A stretch of 64,000 nucleotides of DNA. It comes from Saccharina japonica. Lineage: Eukaryota > Sar > Phaeophyceae > Laminariales > Laminariaceae. The stretch covers positions 62,001-126,000 of the forward strand of contig MEHQ01004596.1 of NCBI GenBank assembly GCA_008828725.1. Reading direction: 5' to 3'. The notes beneath the pieces are model-generated. The model was not told where the DNA came from. It saw nothing but the letters and a program-made list of their open reading frames with translations, and searched no databases. Made by a program: the position numbers and the translations under genes. Of this stretch, positions 40,017 to 48,674 are shown piece by piece. How positions within the stretch are numbered: position 1 is the stretch's first letter; every line of letters begins with the position of its first letter.

Positions 40017-43000
40017 GATAAGGAGTAGACACTCGCCACGAATAACAACGGTAGCAGTACCACGCGACGTGCTTGCAATTGTTTCCCCTCACCACGGCAA
40101 TGTAGCCGATGAGGTTGGCAGGGTCTTGCTTCCGGCCGCGCACACCGGACAGTCTGTCGGCGCTCATCGTGCCCATTAGTTCTGACCCCACACCTCTCAC
40201 TGTGGCGGGGAGCTTGTCGAGAAGCTGTGTTGTCGTTGCGTATGAAGGCGGCGGCGAAACGTTCAAAACGCGTACGAAATCATACGCGGAGCAACGACGA
40301 TGATGGTGTCGGCAACAGGATATTTAAGTGGAGCAACTCATCGATTCCAGTCAGCTCGTCGGCGCCAAATTCATACCTGGTGTACTCAAATTTGCAGAAC
40401 TGTGAGTCAGAGGAATATGCGATTCATGTGTTTTTAACGTACTGTAGGTTGAAAAGCTGAGTATGTCGACTATCGAGTACTCATTTGGTCGAATTCCAAG
40501 CGGACGTATTTCTATGTTTATCAGCCTTATGCAATCACATTTCGACGAAGTTGATGTATCGTCGTTTTTCGATAAATCGTTTCTTATGGACAACTTTGAG
40601 CGATCGAAGGGAGCGCTGCTGAAAACACGTTATGGATACAAATACAAAATACAATCGGGTCGAATATTCGCTTTCATCGTCAAAACAAAATGTTTGATTG
40701 AATGGGATGAATCGGCTCGGGTTCCGAGCGCCATAGCAACGGACGCATCTTTATAATGGCGCCGATCGGCAACTGGAAGAGACGATCTGGCTGCTGCTAG
40801 CGTCTAATTGTCCAAGACGTTATTGATAGGGCCAATCTTAGCACTGACTTTGGCGACGATCGGCGTGAGTTCACGCTTCTTACCCACCACCTTCAACACG
40901 AAAACATGAAGCGGCTCTTTTCTTCGTGGATTTTGTGCATCCCACCATAAGCCCACAAGACGAAGGGTCGGCTGCCTACGAAGTGAGAACGGCATGCAGT
41001 CGCGATATATCGATACATGGATTCGGCAGAACAGTTGCTGAATATGCTTCTCAAAACGAAAATTAATCCCGAAGCTGGCTTCCCCCCCCCCGCGATATCT
41101 CCGTCATGTCGCAACCTATAGATATGTGGTGCTCGTTGCTTTTCACTCCATCCGACAAACACAAAGGGGGGAACTCGGTCGTGCAGCTTTATCCGGCTTC
41201 GACGGGCCCGGCTCTGAGATTGACGTCTGCTAACAAACCTATTGTAGGCTTCAAAGCTCGAGGGTTGCGCCACGCACAGCAGCGTATATTTCGAGGGCAA
41301 CTTATCGACCTCTGTATACCCGTTTAGTGGTCAAGTATGTTGCATTCCTCACGAAGCACATGTCCTCTCGCGGAAAACTCTCGCCGCGTGCTGTAAAATC
41401 TCTCGCTGTGAAAATGCCTCCCGGGGTTCAGCATCGCAGTTCACCTTATGAACAAACTACTACTATAAACACCCCCTTCCCCCCACCCTCTAGATACCTG
41501 GGTTGTGAATCTGTCGACTTCCAGCTGGAGCTGGTCGAGGCCGCTGCGATGCGCTGGGCATTCTTTGCGAGCAGCAGCCATGCACGAAGACGCGATGGCG
41601 CTCATGACAAATGGGTTGCTGATGGTTCCGCGGTCAGTCGTCCTGAGTAGAGATCCAAGGGGAGCGACGCATTGCGCGCAGGTTTCGTGTTTCTAACTGG
41701 CTTTGCGCAAAGAGAGACGAATGCCTTTCACGAGGCCTACGGTGCCAATCTTCAACGCAAGTTAACTTGGCGGACGAACAGCATTCTATATATGTGGAAC
41801 GATTGTGCATACGTTCTGCTCAGGTTTGAAGCGGGTGAAACGAACGACCGGGCCAGGGACGGGAGCTTGCAGTATGCAAACGGGGCTAAACTTACGGCCG
41901 AAAGAAGAGTTGGCATGCATGCGCCATTGCTGTATTGAACGGCCGCCGCAACAAAGTTTAGTGTAGTGTGGTGTGTGTTGGTCAAAAGATTGCCACCGTT
42001 CGCTGATGTCGCCGTGGAGACAACATCGAGCTTATTATGCCATAAAGAAGTCTGCGGTGACGACTTATTTACGGTGACAACGAACCAATGTTCGACAGAT
42101 TATGTTGTGTGATTAGTGTTGGGTACCGTGCCGAAAGTGTTGAAACATGAAATATAAAACCTTCGCTACTATGTTACCTGCTATGTGCTAAATTTTTGTG
42201 TTAAAGTGCTGTGTAGGGCTACTGTATCACATGACGTAAGCGTATTCAGGTTGGTGCTGACGATCGTGTCGAAAGTTTCGGTATATCGAAATATCGAAGT
42301 TTCGACGTATCGTGTAGAACGAGTTTTTCCCTCTATACCCTGGTATCCCGGTACTGTTCGTGCCGATATTGCTGTGGACGGATACGGATAACGAAACGAT
42401 TATACTGCACGTATCAACTATTGCAAAGAAGTGGAAGTCGTTTGCTCGTGCTACACATCGATTTGAATTTTCATATATCGGCATCGTGTCGAACTCGATG
42501 CCATATTTACCACTACTTGGGTTTTATTGGGTTCGGCACCTACAGTAGGATGGGAGACAGTGACCATCCAGTTTGGGGGCCCTCGTTTGGTGGTTCTGAC
42601 CTAGCGGGATCGCCCCAGTTTTCATCGAGCACCGCAGCGAAGTATTCGGCTAGGGAACGACCATGTTATGGTCATGGGATCTGATCCAAGACCTGGACTG
42701 TTCTGTTACGTTGCTCCTCCAACTACAGTAGAGTAATAGTACAGTAGTCACATGCTGGTTGTGTTGTTTTGTCCTTCACCCGGGGCATCAAAAGCGGGTT
42801 ATTCTTCTATGCACCGCAGCCATGCGTACTTCGGCCTACCTAGCGTTTTGGATGGCGCAGAGTACGGTGTCGATGACGCTCGTCTCATAGTCTCCGATCC
42901 GGGAGATGATGATTGGCAGGTATTCTTGGCAGTCCCATCCCTTTTCAATCAGCGACCTACCATTGCGCGTGGTTCGGGAAGGGCACATGTTTCAAAACGC

Positions 43001-44786
43001 CGGACGGTGCGATGCTGGCGGACACTCTCACTCACTCAGAGTTGCCGATAACTACCTGGTGCTGCTTACTGTTCGTGACCGTGTTTGGTGTCCCTACTGC
43101 AAGCATCCACCTGTCTGTGCTTCAGGTGTGGTGAAAAGGAGCGAACCGAACCACTTTTAAGCTAAAGGCGGGAGGAGATGTTGCTCGAACATTGGGGGCC
43201 ACGCGTATACACAAAGCGCGCCGCATACCTTGTATGTGCTTGAGAAGAATCCTTCTGCAGGACGTGGCGGCTCTATTGGGTCCAAACCTTCCGACTAGCG
43301 GAGATACTCAACTAACGAACTGCACAATGTCTGTGAAATGCCACGTACATGTGCTTTACAATATCGTAGTACTATACAGATACATATAGTACCCGATCGG
43401 ATCGGGTTGAGCGCACGATGCTTGTCAATTTCGTGTTTTAAGTGGGGTGTACCGGTAGAGCTCCTCAGGTAAGAAGCCGCATGATAATTAGGTGCCCCTA
43501 CAGTAGCATGCGTTGAAATTGGTGTGCCGACGCCATTCTTCAACGAGTGCACGATGGATGGGCAGAGTTTTCCGCGGACGGGTACGTAGAGCTCTGGACC
43601 AAGGCCGGAAAAGGAAACGGTACAGCTACGTACAGTACTGTATGTACTTTAGTACTGTAGTCTCTGGAAAAATGCGTACCAGACAACCGCTTTCCTTCAC
43701 ACGAACTATATATATATATGCGTATTCATGTACGTAGTGAGTGTCGCTCGAATATGTCGTATGGTATACACCAACCTTATTGTGCGTGCAAGGCAGCCGA
43801 ACCGTTCGTGCTCGCGTAGAGGCCTAGCCCAGCATTCTGTATACTCCTGATTGGAGCACGCCTACCTTACAACTCACCGCAAGGCTTTCTTAGTGCTAAA
43901 CATGTCATGGTTACATTATCACAATCTCGACCTGCGCGTCCAAGACGCTGATAACTCGCAATATTATGTCTTTTTCGGCAGGGGCACATCATTCGACAAG
44001 TACGGTATTCACGCCATGCCGCCGGGTTAACCACGAAACGCGTGCCGGCCCCTACAGCTGTTACCGTGCCTTTTTTGGGTTTCTTGTTTGTTTTTGTTAT
44101 CCATCCCATTTATTATCTTCGCACGTCTGTTTTTCTCCCTCACTGGTTTTAACTCAGATCCAGGGTCACAAAGTAGGCTCTTCTCCCTCCTCCCCCACTA
44201 CGGTTCTTGCCTTGATTTTTATCGCGCAGAGGGTTCAGCCTTCCCAACGCTCGTCGATTTTCGTCGAATTTTGCTAACTCGCGCTTTCCGCTATAGTCAA
44301 GATATTACGAGATAAAGTCCCTACGAGCATGCACTCGGGGGGGCTCGAACTCACGATTTCGACTCTAACAAGCTTCGTGGTTACCTGCTAGCCTACCGGG
44401 GAGACTTTTTTGTCTATTCTGTCGCGCCGAGACGGAGAGAAAGAAAGGGACAAAGGCGTACACAAGGACCTGTGTGCACGTTGCATCCCCAATACAGTTC
44501 GACCGGCTGTCTAGCACCGGTTACTGAGTGACTGGTTCACAAACCTGAGGCCGTCAAACGTGCCCACTTCGGAAGCCCTCTTAGCCTCAGCGATGGAGTC
44601 GTTGAACTCGGCCGCCTCGACCAGCCTGTCGAGTTCCCTTTGTTGTGTCTCGGCTTGTGTTTTCGCGGTCGAGTGCTCCTTGCTATCGTTGAGCTCCTGG
44701 GTGTCGTGAAGACCCACCAACGTCGGTGAAGGGAAGGTGCGCGACAGCAGGTTATACATTGGGAGTTTATACAGTAGTGAGGCCAT
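24363..44786 (-). CDS. Gene model: TRP/polycystin-like six-transmembrane cation channel
   Basis: Sixteen exons were read on the minus strand: 44786-44545, 41642-41498, 40224-40093, 39271-39187, 38733-38674, 37977-37758, 36291-36127, 34681-34591, 34222-34086, 33815-33704, 32842-32738, 32490-32296, 30872-30505, 29058-28873, 25630-25356 and 24543-24363. Joints agree in phase from the first to the pore exon. Phase breaks after 32296, 28873 and 25356 suggest one missed exon at each. The order is a soluble N-terminal part, a pre-S1 region, S1-S4, a pore exon, S6 with NLLIAVLST, further membrane segments and a charged tail. The NLLIAVLS-type S6 and the pore context resemble TRP-family channels, which conduct cations across membranes. 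Ion selectivity and localisation cannot be told. It may continue upstream into the ankyrin exons at 58-64 kb. Confidence 0.75.
25356..25630 (-). CDS. Channel gene, second post-S6 membrane segment and cytoplasmic stretch
   Basis: A 275-nt exon from acceptor cctggaag to donor GTGAGC. It reads GYLRRLFLAVIYLVVSTFAF then LAAAFVCSVYILGSVVLW, two closely spaced hydrophobic runs, followed by a Lys/Gly/Glu-rich hydrophilic part ending AKGVVE. The phase at its 5' end does not fit the 28873 exon, so one exon is probably missing between them. Confidence 0.75.
26420..27745 (+). repeat. Minisatellite of ~30-bp units in a channel intron
   Basis: Units like 'ggggatcgaaattgacttg' plus 'gttttgtg' repeat with drift at 26420-26580 and 27108-27745. 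Four near-identical 29-30 bp units lie at about 27,370-27,475. The array is broken by a foldback element at 26640-27065. Confidence 0.85.
26640..27065. mobile_element. Foldback/MITE inserted in the minisatellite
   Basis: The left arm (about 26655-26765) and right arm (about 26960-27062) are inverted copies: gagagctttccaatgca pairs with tgcattggaaagctctc, and aacttaaaatgag pairs with cattttaagtt. Between them an ~85-bp segment beginning 'aatctttggaagatttgcg' is present twice in direct orientation. No coding capacity. Confidence 0.8.
28873..29058 (-). CDS. Channel gene, post-S6 membrane segment
   Basis: A 186-nt, 62-codon exon from acceptor gcccggcag to donor GTGAGC. It reads ETCGEDYIPLSETETLLRYQ then a hydrophobic run FACTMGPLALGGTALLWLVS and VPLIAIGVVRW. 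A membrane hairpin after S6 is unusual for a TRP channel and may be peculiar to this family. Confidence 0.75.
30505..30872 (-). CDS. Channel gene, exon with S6
   Basis: It opens after a pyrimidine-rich acceptor (cgtgcag) with PGFALFDKTLFVDEEDDTCGG, an acidic outer-pore segment. It is followed by GTALLVLYMVTMAILLLNLL and IAVLSTVHNTV, the classic TRP-type S6 end. Downstream come HAELEFNLSRNQFI and PPPLNLVGVACLVAVDF, suggesting another membrane segment. The GTACTG donor at 30504 is chosen because it gives the phase of the next exon; an earlier donor near 30590 is possible. Confidence 0.8.
32296..32490 (-). CDS. Channel gene, exon 12, S5 and pore helix
   Basis: A 195-nt, 65-codon exon from acceptor gtcgacag to donor GTATAA. 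It reads VRFSLFMLVVMLSFALAFYS for S5, an extracellular turn with one Cys, then SSLLTMFKAMLGGEW for the pore helix and likely filter (M-L-G-G-E). The acidic residue just after Gly-Gly suggests cation conduction, by analogy with TRP pores. The next recognised exon needs another phase, so a small exon is probably missing after it. Confidence 0.85.
32738..32842 (-). CDS. Channel gene, exon 11, S4 and S4-S5 linker
   Basis: A 105-nt, 35-codon exon from acceptor gagatcag to donor GTACCG. It reads FFVARCFLAAIAPLLFARVL, then SLAQVDKYLGPMTQ. S4 has only scattered Arg and no R-x-x-R ladder, as expected for a TRP-like and not a voltage-gated channel. LGPM is typical of the S4-S5 linker. Confidence 0.85.
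33704..33815 (-). CDS. Channel gene, exon 10, S3
   Basis: A 112-nt exon from acceptor cgctccag to a strong GTAAGT donor. It reads YFTQDNWNILDTSSIALILM then AFIFRLLALR. The D-x-WN-x-LD motif opening S3 is a hallmark of TRP-type channels. Confidence 0.85.
34086..34222 (-). CDS. Channel gene, exon 9, S2-S3 linker
   Basis: It starts after acceptor cgatcag with GLLWREFLEFREIMSEV. The 3' border is uncertain: a GTATCG donor at 34085 gives the phase needed by the next exon, but earlier GT sites cannot be excluded. The WREFLE segment fits the cytoplasmic linker before 'DNWNILD'. Confidence 0.55.
34591..34681 (-). CDS. Channel gene, exon 8, S1-S2
   Basis: A 91-nt exon from acceptor atttgcag to donor GTCAGT. 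It reads FMLGLYCSCVSIAENDKIPS then NEIAFYIFAL. The hydrophobic-loop-hydrophobic pattern fits the end of S1, a short loop and the start of S2. Its opening base completes the Leu codon of the 36127 exon. Confidence 0.8.
35995..36075 (+). repeat. (CAG)n followed by (GGC)n microsatellite
   Basis: About 15 CAG units (36001-36047) then GGC-rich repeats to 36072, lying just downstream of the 36127 donor on the sense strand. ORFs of pure Leu, Cys or Ala across it are artefacts. Confidence 0.95.
36127..36291 (-). CDS. Channel gene, exon 7, run-in to S1
   Basis: A 165-nt exon from acceptor cctgcag to donor GTGAGC, phase-compatible with both neighbours. It contains FPHTSLIPGLQFSMAGIVGR, then FFLVPSVRFFYETFSYL. 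The last aromatic helix runs directly into S1 of the next exon. Confidence 0.75.
36570..36765 (+). repeat. Degenerate ~32-bp minisatellite
   Basis: About six units of the form 'cacagcgacctagagtgttt' plus 'ccaggca' with drift. It lies in the intron between the 37758 and 36291 exons. Confidence 0.75.
36797..36830 (+). repeat. Interstitial telomere-like repeat (TTAGGG variants)
   Basis: It reads agggtcagggttagggttgg plus gg. About four units, one perfect TTAGGG. It directly follows the 32-bp minisatellite. Confidence 0.6.
37758..37977 (-). CDS. Channel gene, exon 6, pre-S1 region
   Basis: A 220-nt exon from acceptor gccacag to donor GTAATT. It reads SQAHEFVSAPLVLDYMQLKW, then IPNWTRRFPLDFNVNEGFYT, and ends with a Lys/Asp-rich stretch. 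'PLV-DY-LKW' followed by a short aromatic segment is the kind of pre-S1 helix found ahead of the membrane domain in ankyrin/TRP-type channels. Confidence 0.75.
38674..38733 (-). CDS. Channel gene, exon 5
   Basis: A 60-nt exon from acceptor atatttag to donor GTGCGG. It reads LYEFLLHRKHARAPTFDSS, and its phases fit both neighbours. The YEFLLHRK helix precedes the conserved pre-S1 region. Confidence 0.6.
39187..39271 (-). CDS. Channel gene, candidate exon 4
   Basis: An 85-nt exon from acceptor tttactcag to donor GTGAAC. It reads NPHSARLPALHCPLPDFPQ and ends EPRLH plus one base, which supplies the phase needed by the 38733 exon. Support is phase and splice signals only. Confidence 0.5.
39457..39590 (+). 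repeat. Long (GAA)n microsatellite
   Basis: About 36 perfect AAG/GAA units then a few GAG-interrupted ones. On the channel gene's sense strand it is (TTC)n inside the intron between the 40093 and 39271 exons. Confidence 0.98.
39660..40018 (+). repeat. Long (CAA)n tract with ACC/AAT interruptions
   Basis: About 360 bp of CAA and related triplets, ending in about 20 perfect units near 39955-40016. Two ~75-bp subsegments around 'caatcaccatcaccacaaca' are direct copies (near 39790 and 39847). ORFs of Thr or Val runs are artefacts. Confidence 0.95.
40093..40224 (-). CDS. Channel gene, exon 3
   Basis: A 132-nt, 44-codon exon from acceptor caacacag to donor GTGAGG. It reads LLDKLPATVRGVGSEL and continues to DPANLIGYIAV. 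The upstream frame stays open but contains no alternative acceptor. The downstream intron is mostly triplet repeat. Confidence 0.65.
41498..41642 (-). CDS. Channel gene, exon 2
   Basis: A 145-nt exon from acceptor ctactcag to donor GTATCT. Its first base completes the Arg codon left by the 44545 exon. It reads TTDRGTISNPFVMSAIASSC and continues to VDRFTTQ in phase 0. The phase match on both sides is the main support. The sequence is helix-prone. Confidence 0.65.
41645..44080. other. Channel intron 1, mostly unassigned
   Basis: No exon or element recognised except the SINE at its upstream side. The sequence is unremarkable, with scattered 'tacagtag' words. Confidence 0.4.
44090..44405 (-). 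mobile_element. tRNA-derived SINE-like element, copy 3
   Basis: On the minus strand it begins with a tRNA-like head (gtaggctagcaggtaaccac) and a B-box-like gagttcgagcccc. A body follows that matches the 17.8-kb copy, including the 'cctactttgtgacc' and 'ggatctgagtt' words, and it ends near 44,090 with 'ataataaatgggatgg'. It lies in the first channel intron. Confidence 0.75.
44545..44786 (-). CDS. Channel gene, first recognised exon (possible start codon)
   Basis: It opens with ATG in a fair context (aaacATGG) and reads MASLLYKLPMYNLLSRTFPS, then a charged helix-like region with many Glu, Lys and Gln, ending TFDGL in phase 2 at a GTTTGT donor. An in-frame TAA lies two codons before the ATG, and no AG acceptor lies between them. 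So either translation starts here, or the 5' border of a once-internal exon has decayed. Confidence 0.65.
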
Positions 44787-46120
44787 GTTTTACCCGTGGG
44801 ACAAACAGCTTCTTCATAGCGAGGTGAACGGCCGAGGGAGCAAAGCGACCGACGCCGTATTTTGCCTATAGGCACAACAATTCTCTTCATACCGGGATGT
44901 GTACAAGTTTCCATCGTCTCATTGCAGTGTATGTCTGTCTTCTGTTTGTTGTGCACTGTCTGTCTGCGTTTTATGGTGTTGCCATTGATTGCGAGAGCTT
45001 AACGAGACTGATTTCAGCAGACCTGGGATCTATGAAAGAGGGCGAGTATAGGCTAACGCGTGCGGCGTTTTTCGACGCACGCCGTGTCCAGGTTGTCGCG
45101 GTGGCAGGGATCCTGTGGAGTTGGTGGTGTGCTTCGAGTGCGGCGGGATATCTTGGGGACTTCTTTCGGTATTTATTATTCGAACCCACGCAACCTGCTG
45201 AAAGTATGAGGCCGCCTTGCCTCCTTTACCTCTCCACTACTGTAGTACAGGGGGGTATACAGGCTTCCGTTATTGAATTAGCCTGTATGTCTCTGTACTG
45301 TCTGTCGGGGGTATATATCACTAATTGCGAGAGCTATACGGGACCGATAACCGCAAAACCGGAATCTATAGAAGCGTTCGAGCCAGAGGGAACTCATGGC
45401 ACTTGTTTCGTCGAACGCCGTCGCGAGGTAATCACGGTCGCCAGGCTGCTGTGGTTCTGGTGGTACGTTTTGAGTGCCGCAAGATTTGGCTGGCTTATTT
45501 TTTGCGAGGAGTTGTTTACGAACGCACACGGCCTGCAGCAATTTTGAGGCGGCCTTGCCTCGTTTACGTCTATGACGCCGCTTTTTCCCTCAGAGGCCAA
45601 ATACCCTCTTCGTGCCGGGTAAGTACAGACTGTTATTATTTAGCATTCGTGCATTTGAGTGCTTGAGGGAGCTGTACGTGACCGAGGAACATGGAGCCTA
45701 CAGAACCGGGCTAGAGAGGACTATCGCGTGGGATTTGTTTCGTCGCAAGCCGTCTCGAGCTCATGGCAGTCACCGTGTTGCTGTGGGTTTTGCAAGGTGT
45801 GTTTTGAAGGCGACGATATTTCGTGGGTATTATTTTGCCATATATTCCACTCCAACGCACACAACCTACGGCAAATATGACGTTGATTTGCCCCATTTAC
45901 CACTCTGCTAGTACCGGGGTGCGTACATGCTTTCATTATACATGTAGTCTGCCTATTCGTATACTGTCTGTCTGCAACATTCTCGGTTTTTTGCACTTAT
46001 GATTGCGAGACGTGTACGCGGCCAATTTCCCCTACGTCGATTTCTACAGAACCGGGTGAGCGTGGGCTAACATCTGGGAGTTGTTTAGTGGCACGCCGTC
46101 TCGCGATCCTCGCGATCTGC

Positions 46121-46768
46121 CACATTATCTTACTTTTGATATTGCTCCTATGAAAGTTTCCACGAAAGTTTTCTACTGTCAGGGAAGTAAACTTTACTTC
46201 CACAAACGTTTTGTTTTACTTTCTTGGACGTAACATTTCCTTCCACAACATTTGTTTTTCACTTCCATGGAAGTCAAAATTACTTCCACGGAAGATTTTT
46301 TACTTTCATGGAAGTAAACGTTTACCTCCCTGTCATTGGATTGAAAGCGAGTTAAACGTATACTTCCATGGGAGTAAAACATGGCAGCGGGGGCATGCAT
46401 TCGCCTCTTGCTGCCAGTTGGTATACCGCCCCACCCAAAGTTGGCCCATCCCGATTTCCAAAACGTGGACCAATTACAAACGGGATATTAAAAAGCGTGT
46501 AGCGCGTATCATAGCGCGGAACCACACTAGACCTGTCTAGTAGCCAAAGGCCCTCTTCAGACGGGAAGTTCCACGGAATCATGGAAGTGTCATTTCTTCC
46601 ATGGAAGTAACTATGGTTTACTTACATGGAAATAAAGTTACTTTCAGGGAAGTAAATTTACTTTCATGAAAGTAAACATTTACTTTCATGAAAGTAAAAA
46701 CAAATCATGGAAATTCAAATGTTTACTTCCATGGACGTGAATGGAAAAATACAAATAATGTGGTAGAC
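46121..46768. mobile_element. TIR element with palindromic minisatellite arms, copy 1
   Basis: The ends read ccacattatctta and (inverted) ccacattatttgta. Inside are two arrays of a self-complementary unit, acttccatggaagt, on each side of a ~190-bp core. The core has 'gatttccaaaacg', 'gggatattaaaaagcgtgta' and 'actagacctgtctagt'. A homologue lies at 62603-63209. It is inserted in the 340-bp satellite. No protein. Confidence 0.82.
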
Positions 46769-47528
46769 CCCCGTCTCGAGGCTGTCGCGGTGGCCGAATT
46801 GCTGTGGTTTTGGTGGTGTGTCTTGAGTGCGGCGTGATTTCGTGAGCTATTTTTCGTTTTTTCTTTGAAGTTGCACCACCTGCTGCACGTATGAGACTGT
46901 CTTGCCTCATTCACCTCTCTACTACATAGTACCGGGGTGCGTGCAGGCTTCCATCCTTTTGTTTAGTTTATGTATGTCTGTTGTGTACTGTCGTTCTGAG
47001 CATTTTCTCATTATCACTGATTGCAAGAGCCGCACGGAGTCACTTTCCACGAACCCGGAATCTACAGTAGAAGATGAGCCTGGTCTCACGCGTGGAACTC
47101 GTTTTGTCGCAAGAGATCTCAAGTTGATCGCGGTTGCCGTGATTCTGTGGTTTTGTGGTGTGGCTTGGAGGCGGCGACATTTCGTCTGGTTGGTATTTTT
47201 TTTGCATCAAACGTACACGACCTATGCCATGTATCAGGCACTCTTGCCTTATTTACGTATCTACTACAGTAGTGCCGGAGTGCGTTTATGTTTTTACTAT
47301 GGCATTTATCAATATTGTCTGTGTACAGTAATGTCTGTCGGCGGCCTATATGCTTCGAACTATCATTGGTACATAGCGAGAGCTGTACGTGACCGATTTC
47401 CACAAATCCACCGTGTACAGAAGCGTGCGAGTTGAGGCTAGCGCGTGGCAAAAGTTTGGTCGCACGCCGTCTCGAGTTGGACGCGGTCGCCGTGCGGCTG
47501 AATTTTTTAGGGGGCGCCTTCACTGTTC

Positions 47529-47806
47529 TATAACCCACAAATCGTACCAGATAAAAGTACCTAATAAGTTGTTATTGTTTGCAGGTACTACTGCTGTACG
47601 TGTTTTTGGGTGTTTTGTTTTGAAAACAAATACGAGAAGGCGTCGACCCCACCCAACCCTAACCCTGACCCTAACCTTAGTCCAGGCTAAGGCTCGATCC
47701 GAGCGTGGCTTCGCCGCGCGTTTCGGGCAATCTGAAAAGTGTGCGGACCACCACAAATATCGTAATAGATTTTGTATTTTATCCACAGTAGTACGATTTG
47801 TGGGTC
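47529..47806. mobile_element. 278-bp TIR element carrying a telomere-like run
   Basis: The ends are a perfect 15-bp inverted repeat, acccacaaatcgtac. The interior holds ccctaaccctgaccctaacc (about 47,656-47,680). It interrupts the satellite. No clear target duplication was seen. Confidence 0.8.
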
Positions 47807-48674
47807 AAGACCACCATAAAGGCTACTGGTTGTTATTGATAGTAGTTACTGTAGTGGTGTACAGTAGTTTGGACGTTTTGAAGGCGGCAGGATTACGAGT
47901 TTTACCGGGGTTTTTTCCCTGTGAACGCACACGACCTACGGCATGTACCAGACAGCTCTGCCTCATTTACCTATCTACCAAAGTAGCAGCTGGGCGGGTA
48001 CAGACTTCCATTATATAATTAGATTGTACATCCGGGGTGTACTGGTTGTTTGTAATAGTCGTGTGTTCGCATTATCAGTGATTGCGACAGCCGTACGCGA
48101 TCGATTTACATAAAACCGGCGTCCACAGAAGACGCGGGCAAGCTTGGGCTAGCGCGTGGAACGTGTTTCGTCACAGGTTATCTCGGGTTTGCCACGGTCG
48201 CGTCGCTGCTGTATTTTTGTGGTTTCTTTGGGATGCGTCGCGCGTTCGTGCTCTTGTTTTCGTGTTTACGTGTTTCGAATGCACAACGCACAACGGTATA
48301 TGGCATATATCAGGCAGCCTTGCCTCATTTACCTGTCTACTATTGCAAATATGAGGCTTCCCCCTACTGCTGACTGCGGTCTTTCTCCGGAAGCCGGACA
48401 TCCCAACTGAACGATTGGCCGTTCCTCTCCGACTGCGCTAGGCCGTGCTAAGGCAGGCCGCTGGTGGACGTATGCATGATCAAACGGTACGCCGTAGGGC
48501 GTTTTGTTTTACAGAAAAAGGGCGAATTTCAAACGCTTGGTGTGCCTTAGATCTTGAGCCCCCCAAGGCACACCCATATATGTTTATGTTTCCAATAGTC
48601 CATGTTCTAGGGGGGGATGCCCGTCTCACCCAGCAAACAGCAGACCCATTTGTAACCTCCTTTTCCCTGTATTT

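Larger units (their letters stand above)
44880..48360 (+). repeat. ~340-bp tandem satellite, about 8 full or partial units
   Basis: Units share 'ttgcgagagctgtacg', then 'ccggaatctacag', 'cgccgtctcgag', 'ctgctgtggttttggtggtg', 'gcctcatttacctctctact' and 'cggggtgcgtacaggcttcc'. The first landmark occurs near 44990, 45325, 45668, 46003, 47018, 47375 and 48080. The array is interrupted by TIR elements at 46121-46768 and 47529-47806. Open frames of 200 codons across units (44897-45547, 47389-48018) have no motif and shift frame between units, so they are not taken as genes. Confidence 0.88.

Noticed and set aside
39195-40266. Large ORFs of Phe, Glu, Thr, Val or Cys runs
   Set aside because: They are translations of GAA and CAA triplet tracts; only the short exons at 40224-40093 and 39271-39187 have splice support.
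40226-40290. In-frame extension upstream of the 40224 exon (reads YDFVRVLNVSPPPSY)
   Set aside because: It looked coding, but no AG acceptor precedes it before a stop, and the acceptor at 40225 gives the phase required by the 41498 exon.
40804-41300. Minus ORFs of 63 and 135 codons
   Set aside because: The phase of the 41498 and 40224 exons already matches without them, and no motif was found.
44897-45547. 216-codon plus-strand ORF with repeated CES motifs
   Set aside because: It lies wholly within the 340-bp satellite. Other units are not open in a corresponding frame, and no domain is recognised.
47389-48018. 209-codon plus-strand ORF
   Set aside because: It crosses satellite units and the 278-bp TIR element, so the open frame joins unrelated sequences.
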